A DNA stretch of 11,656 nt from positions 1 to 11,656 of the forward strand of contig CAKTVG010000038.1 of NCBI GenBank assembly GCA_934622035.1, written 5' to 3'. Both the position numbers and the translations under genes were made by a program. Shown here in pieces: positions 6,416-11,656 of the stretch. Origin of the DNA: an uncultured Oscillospiraceae bacterium (GTDB taxonomy: Bacteria > Bacillota > Clostridia > Oscillospirales > Oscillospiraceae). Below the pieces are notes generated by a model. That model made no database searches. It was given only the letters and a program-made list of their open reading frames with translations, and was not told the DNA's origin. Numbering within the stretch: position 1 is the first letter of the stretch; the number at the start of each line of letters is the position of its first letter.

Positions 6416-6454
6416 AACCATTTCTTAAGGAATTCCTGCCTTGCTTCTTAAGGA
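6413..6454 (+). repeat. CTTAA direct repeats, putative OmpR-family operator of the glycosyltransferase operon
   Basis: CTTAAC (6413-6418) and CTTAAG (6424-6429) are separated by exactly 5 bp (11-bp period), and a third copy, CTTAAG, sits at 6447-6452. The second and third copies are embedded in an identical 10-mer, TTCTTAAGGA (6422-6431 and 6445-6454), 23 bp apart. Hexamer-N5-hexamer direct repeats of this type are the known form of PmrA boxes (YTTAAK-N5-YTTAAK). The operon downstream encodes an OmpR-family response regulator, the obvious candidate ligand. The last repeat lies just after the proposed -35. The repeats are seen directly; binding is inferred. Confidence 0.6.
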
Positions 6455-6470
6455 CGTTTTGGAGTATACT
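6441..6470 (+). promoter_or_regulatory. Promoter of the glycosyltransferase/two-component operon
   Basis: The -10 TATACT (6465-6470) is preceded at 18 bp by a weak -35, TTGCTT (6441-6446). The start would fall near 6477, 23 nt before the ATG at 6500. A weak -35 next to CTTAA repeats fits an activator-dependent promoter. Confidence 0.65.
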
Positions 6471-6499
6471 CTGGACGTAAAACAGAGAGGAGAAAGAAC

Positions 6500-7750
6500 A
6501 TGGAAATTCTGGAAACGATGAATACCGTGCTGATGGTGCTGTTTTTGCTCTGCTACGCCTATCAGTTTTTCTACATTCTTGTACCGCATGTCGGAAAGGA
6601 CCGCCCGCACAAGCCGGTGCGGCTGCGCCGCTATGCGGTGCTGATCTGCGCGAGAAACGAGGAAGCCGTCATCTGTGACCTGATCGACAGCCTGCACGCG
6701 CAGACTTATCCGCAGGAGCTGCTGCGTATTTTTGTCATGGCGGACAACTGCACGGATGGGACGGCGGCAGCCGCTCGTGCGGCGGGAGCGACGGTGTATG
6801 AGCGCTTCAACCGCGAGCTGGTCGGCAAGGGCTATGCCCTCGATGTGCTGCTGAAAAGCATCGCCCGCGACGAGCCGGAGGGCTTCGACGGCTATTTCGT
6901 CTTCGATGCGGACAACCTCCTGCGCCCGGATTACATCGAGCGGATGAACGAGACGTTCTGCGACGGGAACGACATCGTCACGAGCTACCGCAATTCCAAA
7001 AACTACGGCGACAACTGGATTTCCGCGGGCTACGGCCTGTGGTTTCTGCGCGAATCGAAATACCTTAACCATGCGCGCATGCTGCTCGGCACGAGCTGCG
7101 CCGTCTCCGGTACGGGCTTCCTCTTCAGCCGGAAGGTGCTTGAGGAGCAGGGTGGGGGCTGGCCCTTCCACCTGCTGATCGAGGACATCGAGTTTTCCGT
7201 TTCCCACATTCTCGACGGGTATAAAATCGCATTTTGTCCGCAGGCGGAGCTGTTCGATGAGCAGCCGGTGAGTTTCCGGCAGTCCTGGCGGCAGAGAATG
7301 CGCTGGTCGAAGGGCTACCTTCAGGTGCTGCGGCACTATGGCTGGAGACTGTTTTTGGGTATTTTCAAAGGCAGCTTCTCATGCTATGATATGTCCATGA
7401 ACATCCTGCCGGCCTTTGTGTTCTCCGTTTTGAGCTGCGCGACGAACCTTTCTCTCATAACGATGCAGCTTCTCGAGGGCGCAAGCGGCGCGGCGGCGCT
7501 GTCCGTGCTGCAAATGCTCGGCTCCATGTACCTGACGCTCTTTGTCATCGGCGCGATCACAACGGCGACGCAGTGGAAAAAAATCCACACGGCAGGTTGG
7601 AAAAAGGTGGTCTACGCGCTGACCTTTCCGGTGTTCATGTTTACCTACGTCCCGATCTCGCTGGCTGCGATTTTTGCCAAGGTGGAGTGGAAGCCTATCC
7701 GGCACAGCGTTACTGCCAAGCAGGTCGCGGCGGAGCTGATTCATCAATAA
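6500..7750 (+). CDS. Membrane-bound family 2 glycosyltransferase (processive-type motifs)
   Basis: The 416-residue product is an inverting GT2 enzyme in the cytoplasmic membrane, using a nucleotide-sugar donor. It has an N-terminal membrane helix (about 8-30), a cytosolic GT-A domain (about 44-285) and roughly three to four C-terminal helices (about 300-395). The D,DxD,(E)D,QxxRW signature is complete: Asp82 in MADNCTDGT, Asp136 and Asp138 in FDADN, Glu228-Asp229 in LIEDIEFS, and QRMRW at 265-269. QxxRW is characteristic of processive synthases (cellulose, hyaluronan or poly-N-acetylglucosamine type), but it also occurs in GTs that add only one or a few sugars. A product such as an envelope polysaccharide or glycolipid is plausible, not proven. 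AGGAG (6488-6492) ends 7 bp before the ATG. It is the first gene of an operon; the response regulator begins 11 bp after its stop, implying that its output is tied to the two-component system. Confidence 0.9.
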   Translation: MEILETMNTVLMVLFLLCYAYQFFYILVPHVGKDRPHKPVRLRRYAVLICARNEEAVICDLIDSLHAQTYPQELLRIFVMADNCTDGTAAAARAAGATVYERFNRELVGKGYALDVLLKSIARDEPEGFDGYFVFDADNLLRPDYIERMNETFCDGNDIVTSYRNSKNYGDNWISAGYGLWFLRESKYLNHARMLLGTSCAVSGTGFLFSRKVLEEQGGGWPFHLLIEDIEFSVSHILDGYKIAFCPQAELFDEQPVSFRQSWRQRMRWSKGYLQVLRHYGWRLFLGIFKGSFSCYDMSMNILPAFVFSVLSCATNLSLITMQLLEGASGAAALSVLQMLGSMYLTLFVIGAITTATQWKKIHTAGWKKVVYALTFPVFMFTYVPISLAAIFAKVEWKPIRHSVTAKQVAAELIHQ

Positions 7751-7761
7751 GGAGAAGAAAT

Positions 7762-8457
7762 ATGTATAGAATTCTGGTCTGCGACGACGAAAAGGACATC
7801 GTCTCCGCCCTGCGCATCTATCTGACCTCGGACGGGTATCAGGTGCTTGAAGCCTACACCGGCGCGCAGGCGCTGGCGCTGCTGGAGCGGGAGGAGGTTC
7901 ATCTCGTGCTGCTGGACGTGATGATGCCGCAGATGGACGGGCTGACCGCGCTGGCAAGGCTTCGCCAGATCAGCAACGTTCCCGTGATTCTCCTGACGGC
8001 GAAGTCCGAGGACACGGATAAAATTCTCGGCTTGAACGTCGGCGCGGACGACTATGTGACCAAGCCCTTTAACCCGGTGGAGCTGTTGGCGCGCGTGCGT
8101 TCCCAGCTGCGGCGCTATTTGCAGCTCGGCGGCGGGCAGGTGAAGCCCTCGCTGATCACCGTCGGCAGCGTCGCGCTGGACGACGATGCGAAAAAGGTGC
8201 TGCTGGACGGGGAGCCGGTCTCGCTCACGCCGCGGGAATATGATATCTTAAAGCTGCTGATGCAGAACGCCGGGACGGTTTTCTCTCCGAAGGAGATTTA
8301 CCGCCGCGTGTGGGGCGGGGAGCCCTACGGCGCGGAAAACGCGGTGGCAGTGCACATCCGCCACCTGCGCGAAAAGCTGGAGATCAACCCTGCCGACCCG
8401 CATTATTTAAAGGTGGTCTGGGGGCAGGGATATAAAATGGAGCGTGATATGCGATGA
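7762..8457 (+). CDS. OmpR/PhoB-family response regulator
   Basis: The 231-residue product is a DNA-binding response regulator. The receiver domain (1-120) has the acidic pair Asp8-Asp9, the phospho-acceptor Asp52 in LLDVMMPQMDG, the switch Thr79 in LLTAKS and Lys101 in VTKPF. A winged-helix DNA-binding domain fills about 130-231 (SLTPREYDILKLLMQNAG, then AVHIRHLREKLE and VWGQGYKME). A start at 7762 is preferred because GGAG (7751-7754) ends 7 bp before it and MYRILVCDDE is the exact domain start; the open frame extends further upstream inside the glycosyltransferase gene. It overlaps the kinase gene by ATGA, the usual cognate-pair layout. It likely binds the CTTAA repeats before the operon and so regulates its own genes. 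Its C-terminal style resembles VanR-like clostridial regulators, though I would not name it so. Confidence 0.95.
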   Translation: MYRILVCDDEKDIVSALRIYLTSDGYQVLEAYTGAQALALLEREEVHLVLLDVMMPQMDGLTALARLRQISNVPVILLTAKSEDTDKILGLNVGADDYVTKPFNPVELLARVRSQLRRYLQLGGGQVKPSLITVGSVALDDDAKKVLLDGEPVSLTPREYDILKLLMQNAGTVFSPKEIYRRVWGGEPYGAENAVAVHIRHLREKLEINPADPHYLKVVWGQGYKMERDMR

Positions 8458-10496
8458 AGAAACTGAAATCGAGCCTTGGCGCGAAGATTGCGGCGCTGAT
8501 TTTACTGGCGGTGATGCTGGTGGTGGCTGCTGCGTCGATTACCGGGATGGTGGTGCTGATCGGTAACGAAAGCTATCTGGACGACGGTGAGAGCATCCGC
8601 ATTTCTCTGCTGTCCAGCGCCGTGCGGGAGGCGGAGAACGATCTGGAATATCTGATCAACGCCCTGCCGGTAAAGGCAAACTGGCCGGGCCGCGCATCGG
8701 TGATCTCGTACTATACGGAGAGCTATTCCGCCGAGAATTCCAACCTCTGCATCCGGATTACGGACGAGGACGGCAAGATTCTCTTCCAGAACCGGGAGTA
8801 TGAGAACTTCATCCCGGCGACGGCGGAGACAAGAGAGTATTACGTTACGGTCGGGGAGACGCGCTCGAAGTTTTCAAAGACCTTCAACAGCCTGGAGGAG
8901 CTGTACGACTACGAGGAGAGCGTGCAGGCGTATGTCGATTCCTTCAGCTATGAAGAGGACCCGCAGACCGGAACCGTCACGGCATATTATACGGTTATCC
9001 ACACGGAGCAGACGCCGGTGACGATACAGATTGCCGTGGCGCAGGAGCTGACCGCAGAGGATGCGTGCAGCCGCGCAATGGCCTATGCCGACCGGCTGAT
9101 CCGCCTGCGCGATTTCCTCCTGCCGATCGCCATTGCCGCGCTGTGTGTCGCGCTGGCCCTGTTTGTTTTCCTGCTCTGTGCGGCAGGGCGCAAGGCGGGC
9201 GTGGAGGGCATTCACCTCAACTGGGTGGACAAGATTCCCTTTGATCTGTACCTCGGGGTGCTTGTGTTTTTGTGTGCCGGCAGCTTTGCGCTGACGGAAT
9301 CCTGGGGCTATTCCGTCTGGGAGTATGTGCTGCGCATCGCGATAGGCTTTGTCTGGCTGCTGCTGGCCTTCTCGCCGATCCTGAGCTTCGCCGCCCGTGC
9401 CAAGGCGGGGAAGTGGTGGCGAAATACCCTGATCTTCTATGTGCTCCGGCTGCTTTGGCGTGCGCTGCGCTGGCTGTGCCGCGGCATCCGCTACCTCTGT
9501 GTGCGTCTGCCGCTGGTGTGGAGAACTGCGCTGGCCTGCGTTGGCGTGAGCGTGCTGGAGCTGCTGTTCCTGTTCGGCTTCAGCCGGGAGATGGCCGCGT
9601 GGTTTTTCGTTCTGGAAAAGCTGATGCTTGTGCCGCTGGTAATCTTTGCGGCAATCAATCTGCGGCAGCTGCAAAAGGGCGGCGAGGCCGTTGCAGAGGG
9701 TAACATGGACTATCGCGTTCGCACGCGCCCCATGCTTCCGTCCTTCCGCCGCCATGCCGAGAACCTGAACAGCATTGGCACCGGCATGCAGAAGGCGGTG
9801 GAGGTGCAGATGCGCAGTGAGCGCATGAAGGCGGAGCTGATTACGAACGTTTCGCATGACATCAAAACGCCGCTGACGAGTATTGTCAACTATGTCGATC
9901 TTTTGAAAACGGCGGGCTTGAATTCCGAGCAGGCGCCGGAGTATCTGGCGGTGCTTGACCGGCAGTCCGCGCGGCTGAAGAAGCTGACGGAGGATCTGGT
10001 CGAGGCGTCCAAGGCATCCACGGGCAACATTGCGGTCCATGCCGAGCGCACGGATGTGAATGTCCTGCTCTCTCAGGCAGTAGGCGAATACGAAGAGCGC
10101 CTGCGTGCCAAGGGCTTGGAGCCGGTGCTGGCGCTCAATGCGGCGGAGCCCTATGTCTATGCCGATGGGCGGCTGCTGTGGCGCGTGATCGATAATCTGC
10201 TGGGCAATGCCTGCAAATATTCACTGGAGCATACACGAGTGTATTTGCAGACGGAGGAGCAGAACGGACGGCTGTTTTTGCTGTTTAAAAACATTTCTCG
10301 CGAGGCGCTGAATGTGCCCGCCTCGGAGCTGATGGAGCGCTTTGTGCGCGGCGATGCCTCGCGGAACACCGAGGGCAGCGGGCTTGGGCTGTCGATTGCC
10401 AGAAGCCTGACGGAATTGCAGGGCGGCGCGTTTGCGCTCGCCATCGACGGCGACCTCTTCAAGGCCGAGGTCAGCTTTCCGCTGATGAAAGAATAA
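8454..10496 (+). CDS. Multi-spanning sensor histidine kinase
   Basis: The 680-residue membrane sensor kinase should phosphorylate the regulator encoded just upstream. Predicted order: a membrane helix at about 11-36; an extracytoplasmic domain at 37-220; a helix at 221-245; then an unusual second membrane block with helices near 264-283, 289-312, 356-376 and 381-402. An Arg/Trp-rich amphipathic stretch lies at about 325-350. A HAMP-like segment (about 405-455, with VAEGNMDYRV) follows. The catalytic part has the phospho-acceptor His468 in VSHDIKTPLTS, the N-box Asn581 and Asn585 in DNLLGNACKYS, an F-box in MERFVRG and the G2 box GSGLGLS (641-647). All key catalytic residues are present. The D-containing G1 loop is degenerate between N-box and G2 (LFKNIS replaces the usual DxGxG), as in VanS-like kinases of clostridia. 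The start overlaps the regulator's stop (ATGA), with only a distant GGAG at 8439. The periplasmic domain matches nothing I recognise. Confidence 0.93.
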   Translation: MKKLKSSLGAKIAALILLAVMLVVAAASITGMVVLIGNESYLDDGESIRISLLSSAVREAENDLEYLINALPVKANWPGRASVISYYTESYSAENSNLCIRITDEDGKILFQNREYENFIPATAETREYYVTVGETRSKFSKTFNSLEELYDYEESVQAYVDSFSYEEDPQTGTVTAYYTVIHTEQTPVTIQIAVAQELTAEDACSRAMAYADRLIRLRDFLLPIAIAALCVALALFVFLLCAAGRKAGVEGIHLNWVDKIPFDLYLGVLVFLCAGSFALTESWGYSVWEYVLRIAIGFVWLLLAFSPILSFAARAKAGKWWRNTLIFYVLRLLWRALRWLCRGIRYLCVRLPLVWRTALACVGVSVLELLFLFGFSREMAAWFFVLEKLMLVPLVIFAAINLRQLQKGGEAVAEGNMDYRVRTRPMLPSFRRHAENLNSIGTGMQKAVEVQMRSERMKAELITNVSHDIKTPLTSIVNYVDLLKTAGLNSEQAPEYLAVLDRQSARLKKLTEDLVEASKASTGNIAVHAERTDVNVLLSQAVGEYEERLRAKGLEPVLALNAAEPYVYADGRLLWRVIDNLLGNACKYSLEHTRVYLQTEEQNGRLFLLFKNISREALNVPASELMERFVRGDASRNTEGSGLGLSIARSLTELQGGAFALAIDGDLFKAEVSFPLMKE

Positions 10497-10500
10497 AGCA

Positions 10501-10531
10501 GTCCCCGCAGAATGGTTCATTCTGCGGGGAC
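10501..10531. terminator. Bidirectional terminator between the kinase gene and galM
   Basis: A perfect 14-bp stem (10501-10514 with 10518-10531) with a 3-nt loop lies 4 bp after the kinase stop and 4 bp before the galM stop on the opposite strand. Forward, it is followed by CTCTTTCAG; in reverse, by TGCTTTATTC. It can serve both converging genes, although both T-tracts are interrupted. Confidence 0.9.
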
Positions 10532-10535
10532 TCTT

Positions 10536-11450
10536 TCAGATTTTTCGGAAATGATACTCGATGTATTTATGCCACTGCTCACCGGGGCGCAGAAGCGGCT
10601 GCGCCCAATCGGGATGGTGCGGACTGTCCGGGCAAAGCTCCGGCTCCAAGGCGAAGCCCTCGCCGGGATGGTGCGGCGGCGTCAGTCCTTCGCCGGTATA
10701 GAGCTGAAGCGCGGGATAGTCCGTGTGAATCTGCATTTCCATACCGTTGTCCTGCACGGTGCAGGCATGCGTGCCATCCAGCAGGAAGGCATCGTCATAC
10801 CAGCCGCGGATGGGGCGCAGCGTGCGGAAATCGTAGCGGCCCTCCACGGCGGCAAGCTCGCCGGTGGGAATCAGTTCTTCGTCAACCGGGAGGCGGCGCT
10901 CTGCGTGGATGCAGAGCGCTGCATCCAAGGCGTTTTCCTTGCCGCTCAGATTGAAATAGCTGTGCGTCGTCGGGGCGAAGACGGTCGGTGCATCGGTTTC
11001 TCCGGTGAGGTCGAGGCGTACCACGCCGTTTTCAATGCGGTAGGTCACGGTTGCAGTGACGTTTCCGGGGTAACCGGCCTCTCCGGCAGGGGAGTGAAGC
11101 GTGAAGCGCACGGCGCTTTCGCCGACAACCTCCCCCGCCCAATGGCAGCGGTGGAAGCCGGGATATCCGCCGTGCAGATGGTTGTTCCCGTCGTTGCGGT
11201 CGAGTTGATAAGACGTTCCGTCGATCGAGACCTCGCCGCGGGCAATGCGGTTGGCATAGCGTCCGGCAATCATGCCGATGAAATTCTTGCCCTGCTCGTA
11301 GCCCCCGGGCGTGTCATAGCCGATGACGCACTCCTGCCCGGCAAATTTCATGGACAGCAGGCTTGCGCCAAGCTCACATACGCGCAACTCCAGCTCGCCG
11401 GAGACGATGCGGAAGGCACGGTAGCTTCCAAATGAACCGCATTCAACCAT
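10536..11450 (-). CDS. galM: Aldose 1-epimerase (galactose mutarotase)
   Basis: The 304-residue cytosolic enzyme interconverts alpha and beta anomers of aldohexoses such as galactose and glucose, feeding the Leloir pathway. Family landmarks in order: AGRYANRIARG near residue 62, the NNHLHGG substrate loop, THSYFNLSG with the catalytic acid His, the YDDAFLL segment, and FALEPELCPDSPHH with the likely catalytic base Glu, followed by the family C-terminus (RPGEQWHKYIEYHF). The start is set at 11450 because GAGAGGAG (11466-11459 on this strand) precedes that ATG and the next residues begin the domain; an in-frame upstream ATG at 11627 would add 59 residues encoded across the promoter and terminator hairpin. 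The length fits the family (about 300-350). It is monocistronic, converges on the kinase gene, and no other galactose gene lies nearby in the window. Its leader contains a strong terminator. Confidence 0.93.
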   Translation of the reverse strand: MVECGSFGSYRAFRIVSGELELRVCELGASLLSMKFAGQECVIGYDTPGGYEQGKNFIGMIAGRYANRIARGEVSIDGTSYQLDRNDGNNHLHGGYPGFHRCHWAGEVVGESAVRFTLHSPAGEAGYPGNVTATVTYRIENGVVRLDLTGETDAPTVFAPTTHSYFNLSGKENALDAALCIHAERRLPVDEELIPTGELAAVEGRYDFRTLRPIRGWYDDAFLLDGTHACTVQDNGMEMQIHTDYPALQLYTGEGLTPPHHPGEGFALEPELCPDSPHHPDWAQPLLRPGEQWHKYIEYHFRKI

Positions 11451-11571
11451 AGTATTGACTCCTCTCGGATGATATGGAAAAAGCACTTGCTTTCGCAAGT
11501 GCTTTTTCTTGCCACCCGTACCCAATAAAGATACCTTTCTGTTTTTGGTAGGGGGATTCGTGACACTGCGA
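11451..11571 (-). promoter_or_regulatory. galM 5' leader, candidate attenuator or source of a short terminated RNA
   Basis: From a start near 11570 to the ATG at 11450 the leader is about 120 nt, and to the end of the terminator about 93 nt. At the 5' end, TCGCAGTG (11571-11564) can pair with CACTTGCGA (11501-11493), the left arm and loop of the terminator, with one bulged base. This pairing would exclude the terminator stem. No known riboswitch or T-box core is recognised. Whether TCGC is included depends on the true start site. Confidence 0.4.
11477..11508 (-). terminator. Strong intrinsic terminator in the galM leader
   Basis: A perfect 14-bp stem (11477-11490 with 11495-11508) contains A5 on one side and T5 on the other, so it is terminator-like on both strands. 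On the galM strand the loop is GAAA and the T5 run (11482-11478) is followed by CC. It lies 26 bp upstream of the galM ATG, between the promoter at 11605-11577 and the gene, so galM expression from that promoter needs read-through or antitermination. It may also end transcripts of the gene entering from the right. Confidence 0.85.
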
Positions 11572-11576
11572 CAATC

Positions 11577-11605
11577 ATTATATCTCACTCCCTTGCGTTT
11601 TTCAA
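11577..11605 (-). promoter_or_regulatory. Sigma-A promoter of galM/leader RNA
   Basis: On the minus strand, the -35 TTGAAA (11605-11600), a 17-bp spacer and a perfect -10 TATAAT (11582-11577) form the best promoter in the window by consensus. It begins 5 bp after the stop codon of the gene to the right. A start near 11572-11569 is expected. Confidence 0.85.
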
Positions 11606-11610
11606 TCTCT

Positions 11611-11656
11611 TTATAGTGCCATCTCAATTTCCGTGCCGCCGATAAAGACCACCTTG
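11611..11656 (-). CDS. 3' end of an unidentified gene entering from the right
   Basis: The last 14 codons of a minus-strand frame read KVVFIGGTEIEMAL and end at TAA (11613-11611), immediately before the galM promoter. The absence of any hairpin between this stop and the promoter, and promoter position right after the stop, support a real gene end. Too little is visible to assign a family. Its transcripts would run into the galM leader terminator. Confidence 0.6.
   Translation of the reverse strand, partial: KVVFIGGTEIEMAL

Noticed and set aside
8874..10040. 388-codon minus-strand frame opposite the kinase gene (also similar frames opposite the exporter and glycosyltransferase)
   Set aside because: Composition typical of antisense shadow frames, no family motif, no promoter or ribosome site; the sense gene is a complete kinase.
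10512..11435. 307-codon plus-strand frame opposite galM
   Set aside because: It begins inside the bidirectional terminator and lies wholly antisense to a galM with all family motifs.
11477..11572. T-box or preQ1-I riboswitch in the galM leader (GGGTGGC and GTCGCAGT with an A-rich tract looked suggestive)
   Set aside because: There is no T-box stem I or full AGGGTGGNACCGCG core. For preQ1, the needed P1 stem partner (GATT) lies upstream of the expected transcript start, and galM is not a known target.
11348..11578. 76-codon minus-strand ORF starting within the galM promoter -10 (MIVAVSRIPLPK...)
   Set aside because: Its ATG overlaps the -10, so it would need read-through from the upstream gene, and its end runs out of frame into galM. 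A GGGAGTGA lies upstream, but the product shows no recognisable feature.
1..11656. Mobile elements, CRISPR arrays, tRNA or rRNA genes
   Set aside because: I looked for transposase motifs, long terminal inverted repeats, regularly spaced repeat-spacer units and tRNA-like cloverleaf ends and saw none; base and codon use look uniform.

Overview
The window looks like chromosomal DNA of a GC-rich, Gram-positive clostridial bacterium. An Oscillospiraceae-type gut anaerobe (Faecalibacterium/Gemmiger/Subdoligranulum-like) is my guess from protein style only. Supporting signs are strong AGGAGG-type ribosome sites, sigma-A promoters such as TTGACA-17-TATTCT, tightly packed co-directional genes, a clostridial-type ThrRS, and an XRE-regulator/ABC-exporter unit next to a glycosyltransferase/two-component operon. 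I see no tRNA, rRNA, CRISPR array, insertion sequence or phage gene.

Layout from left to right: (1) positions 1-1379 hold the 3' part of threonyl-tRNA synthetase, ended by a strong intrinsic terminator. (2) Positions 1425-1653 are a regulatory intergenic region with four 11-bp-phased GTSAC repeats and a consensus promoter. It drives a two-gene unit, an M42 metallopeptidase (1654-2688) and a membrane DUF218/YdcF protein (2685-3434), which overlap at GTGA and are closed by a terminator. (3) Positions 3474-6415 hold an XRE regulator with a helical-repeat C-terminus (3587-4690) and an overlapping ABC half-exporter (4662-6380). An 11-bp palindrome covers the -10 of the promoter, with two further dyad-like sites upstream. 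(4) Positions 6413-10531 hold an operon of a membrane family-2 glycosyltransferase, an OmpR-type response regulator and a multi-spanning histidine kinase. It is preceded by CTTAAC-N5-CTTAAG and a second CTTAAG. (5) On the minus strand, galM (aldose 1-epimerase, 11450-10536) converges on the kinase across a shared bidirectional terminator. Its leader carries a strong intrinsic terminator just before the ribosome site. The last 14 codons of another minus-strand gene run off the right edge.

Working together: three of the four transcription units carry a putative regulatory site placed for local control. The XRE unit is probably autoregulated and controls an exporter, and the glycosyltransferase operon probably encodes its own sensor and regulator, suggesting envelope-polysaccharide synthesis under envelope-stress or ligand control. 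The galM leader looks like a transcription attenuator or a short terminated RNA. These regulatory readings are inferences from sequence pattern. The gene family calls rest on motifs that can be read directly.
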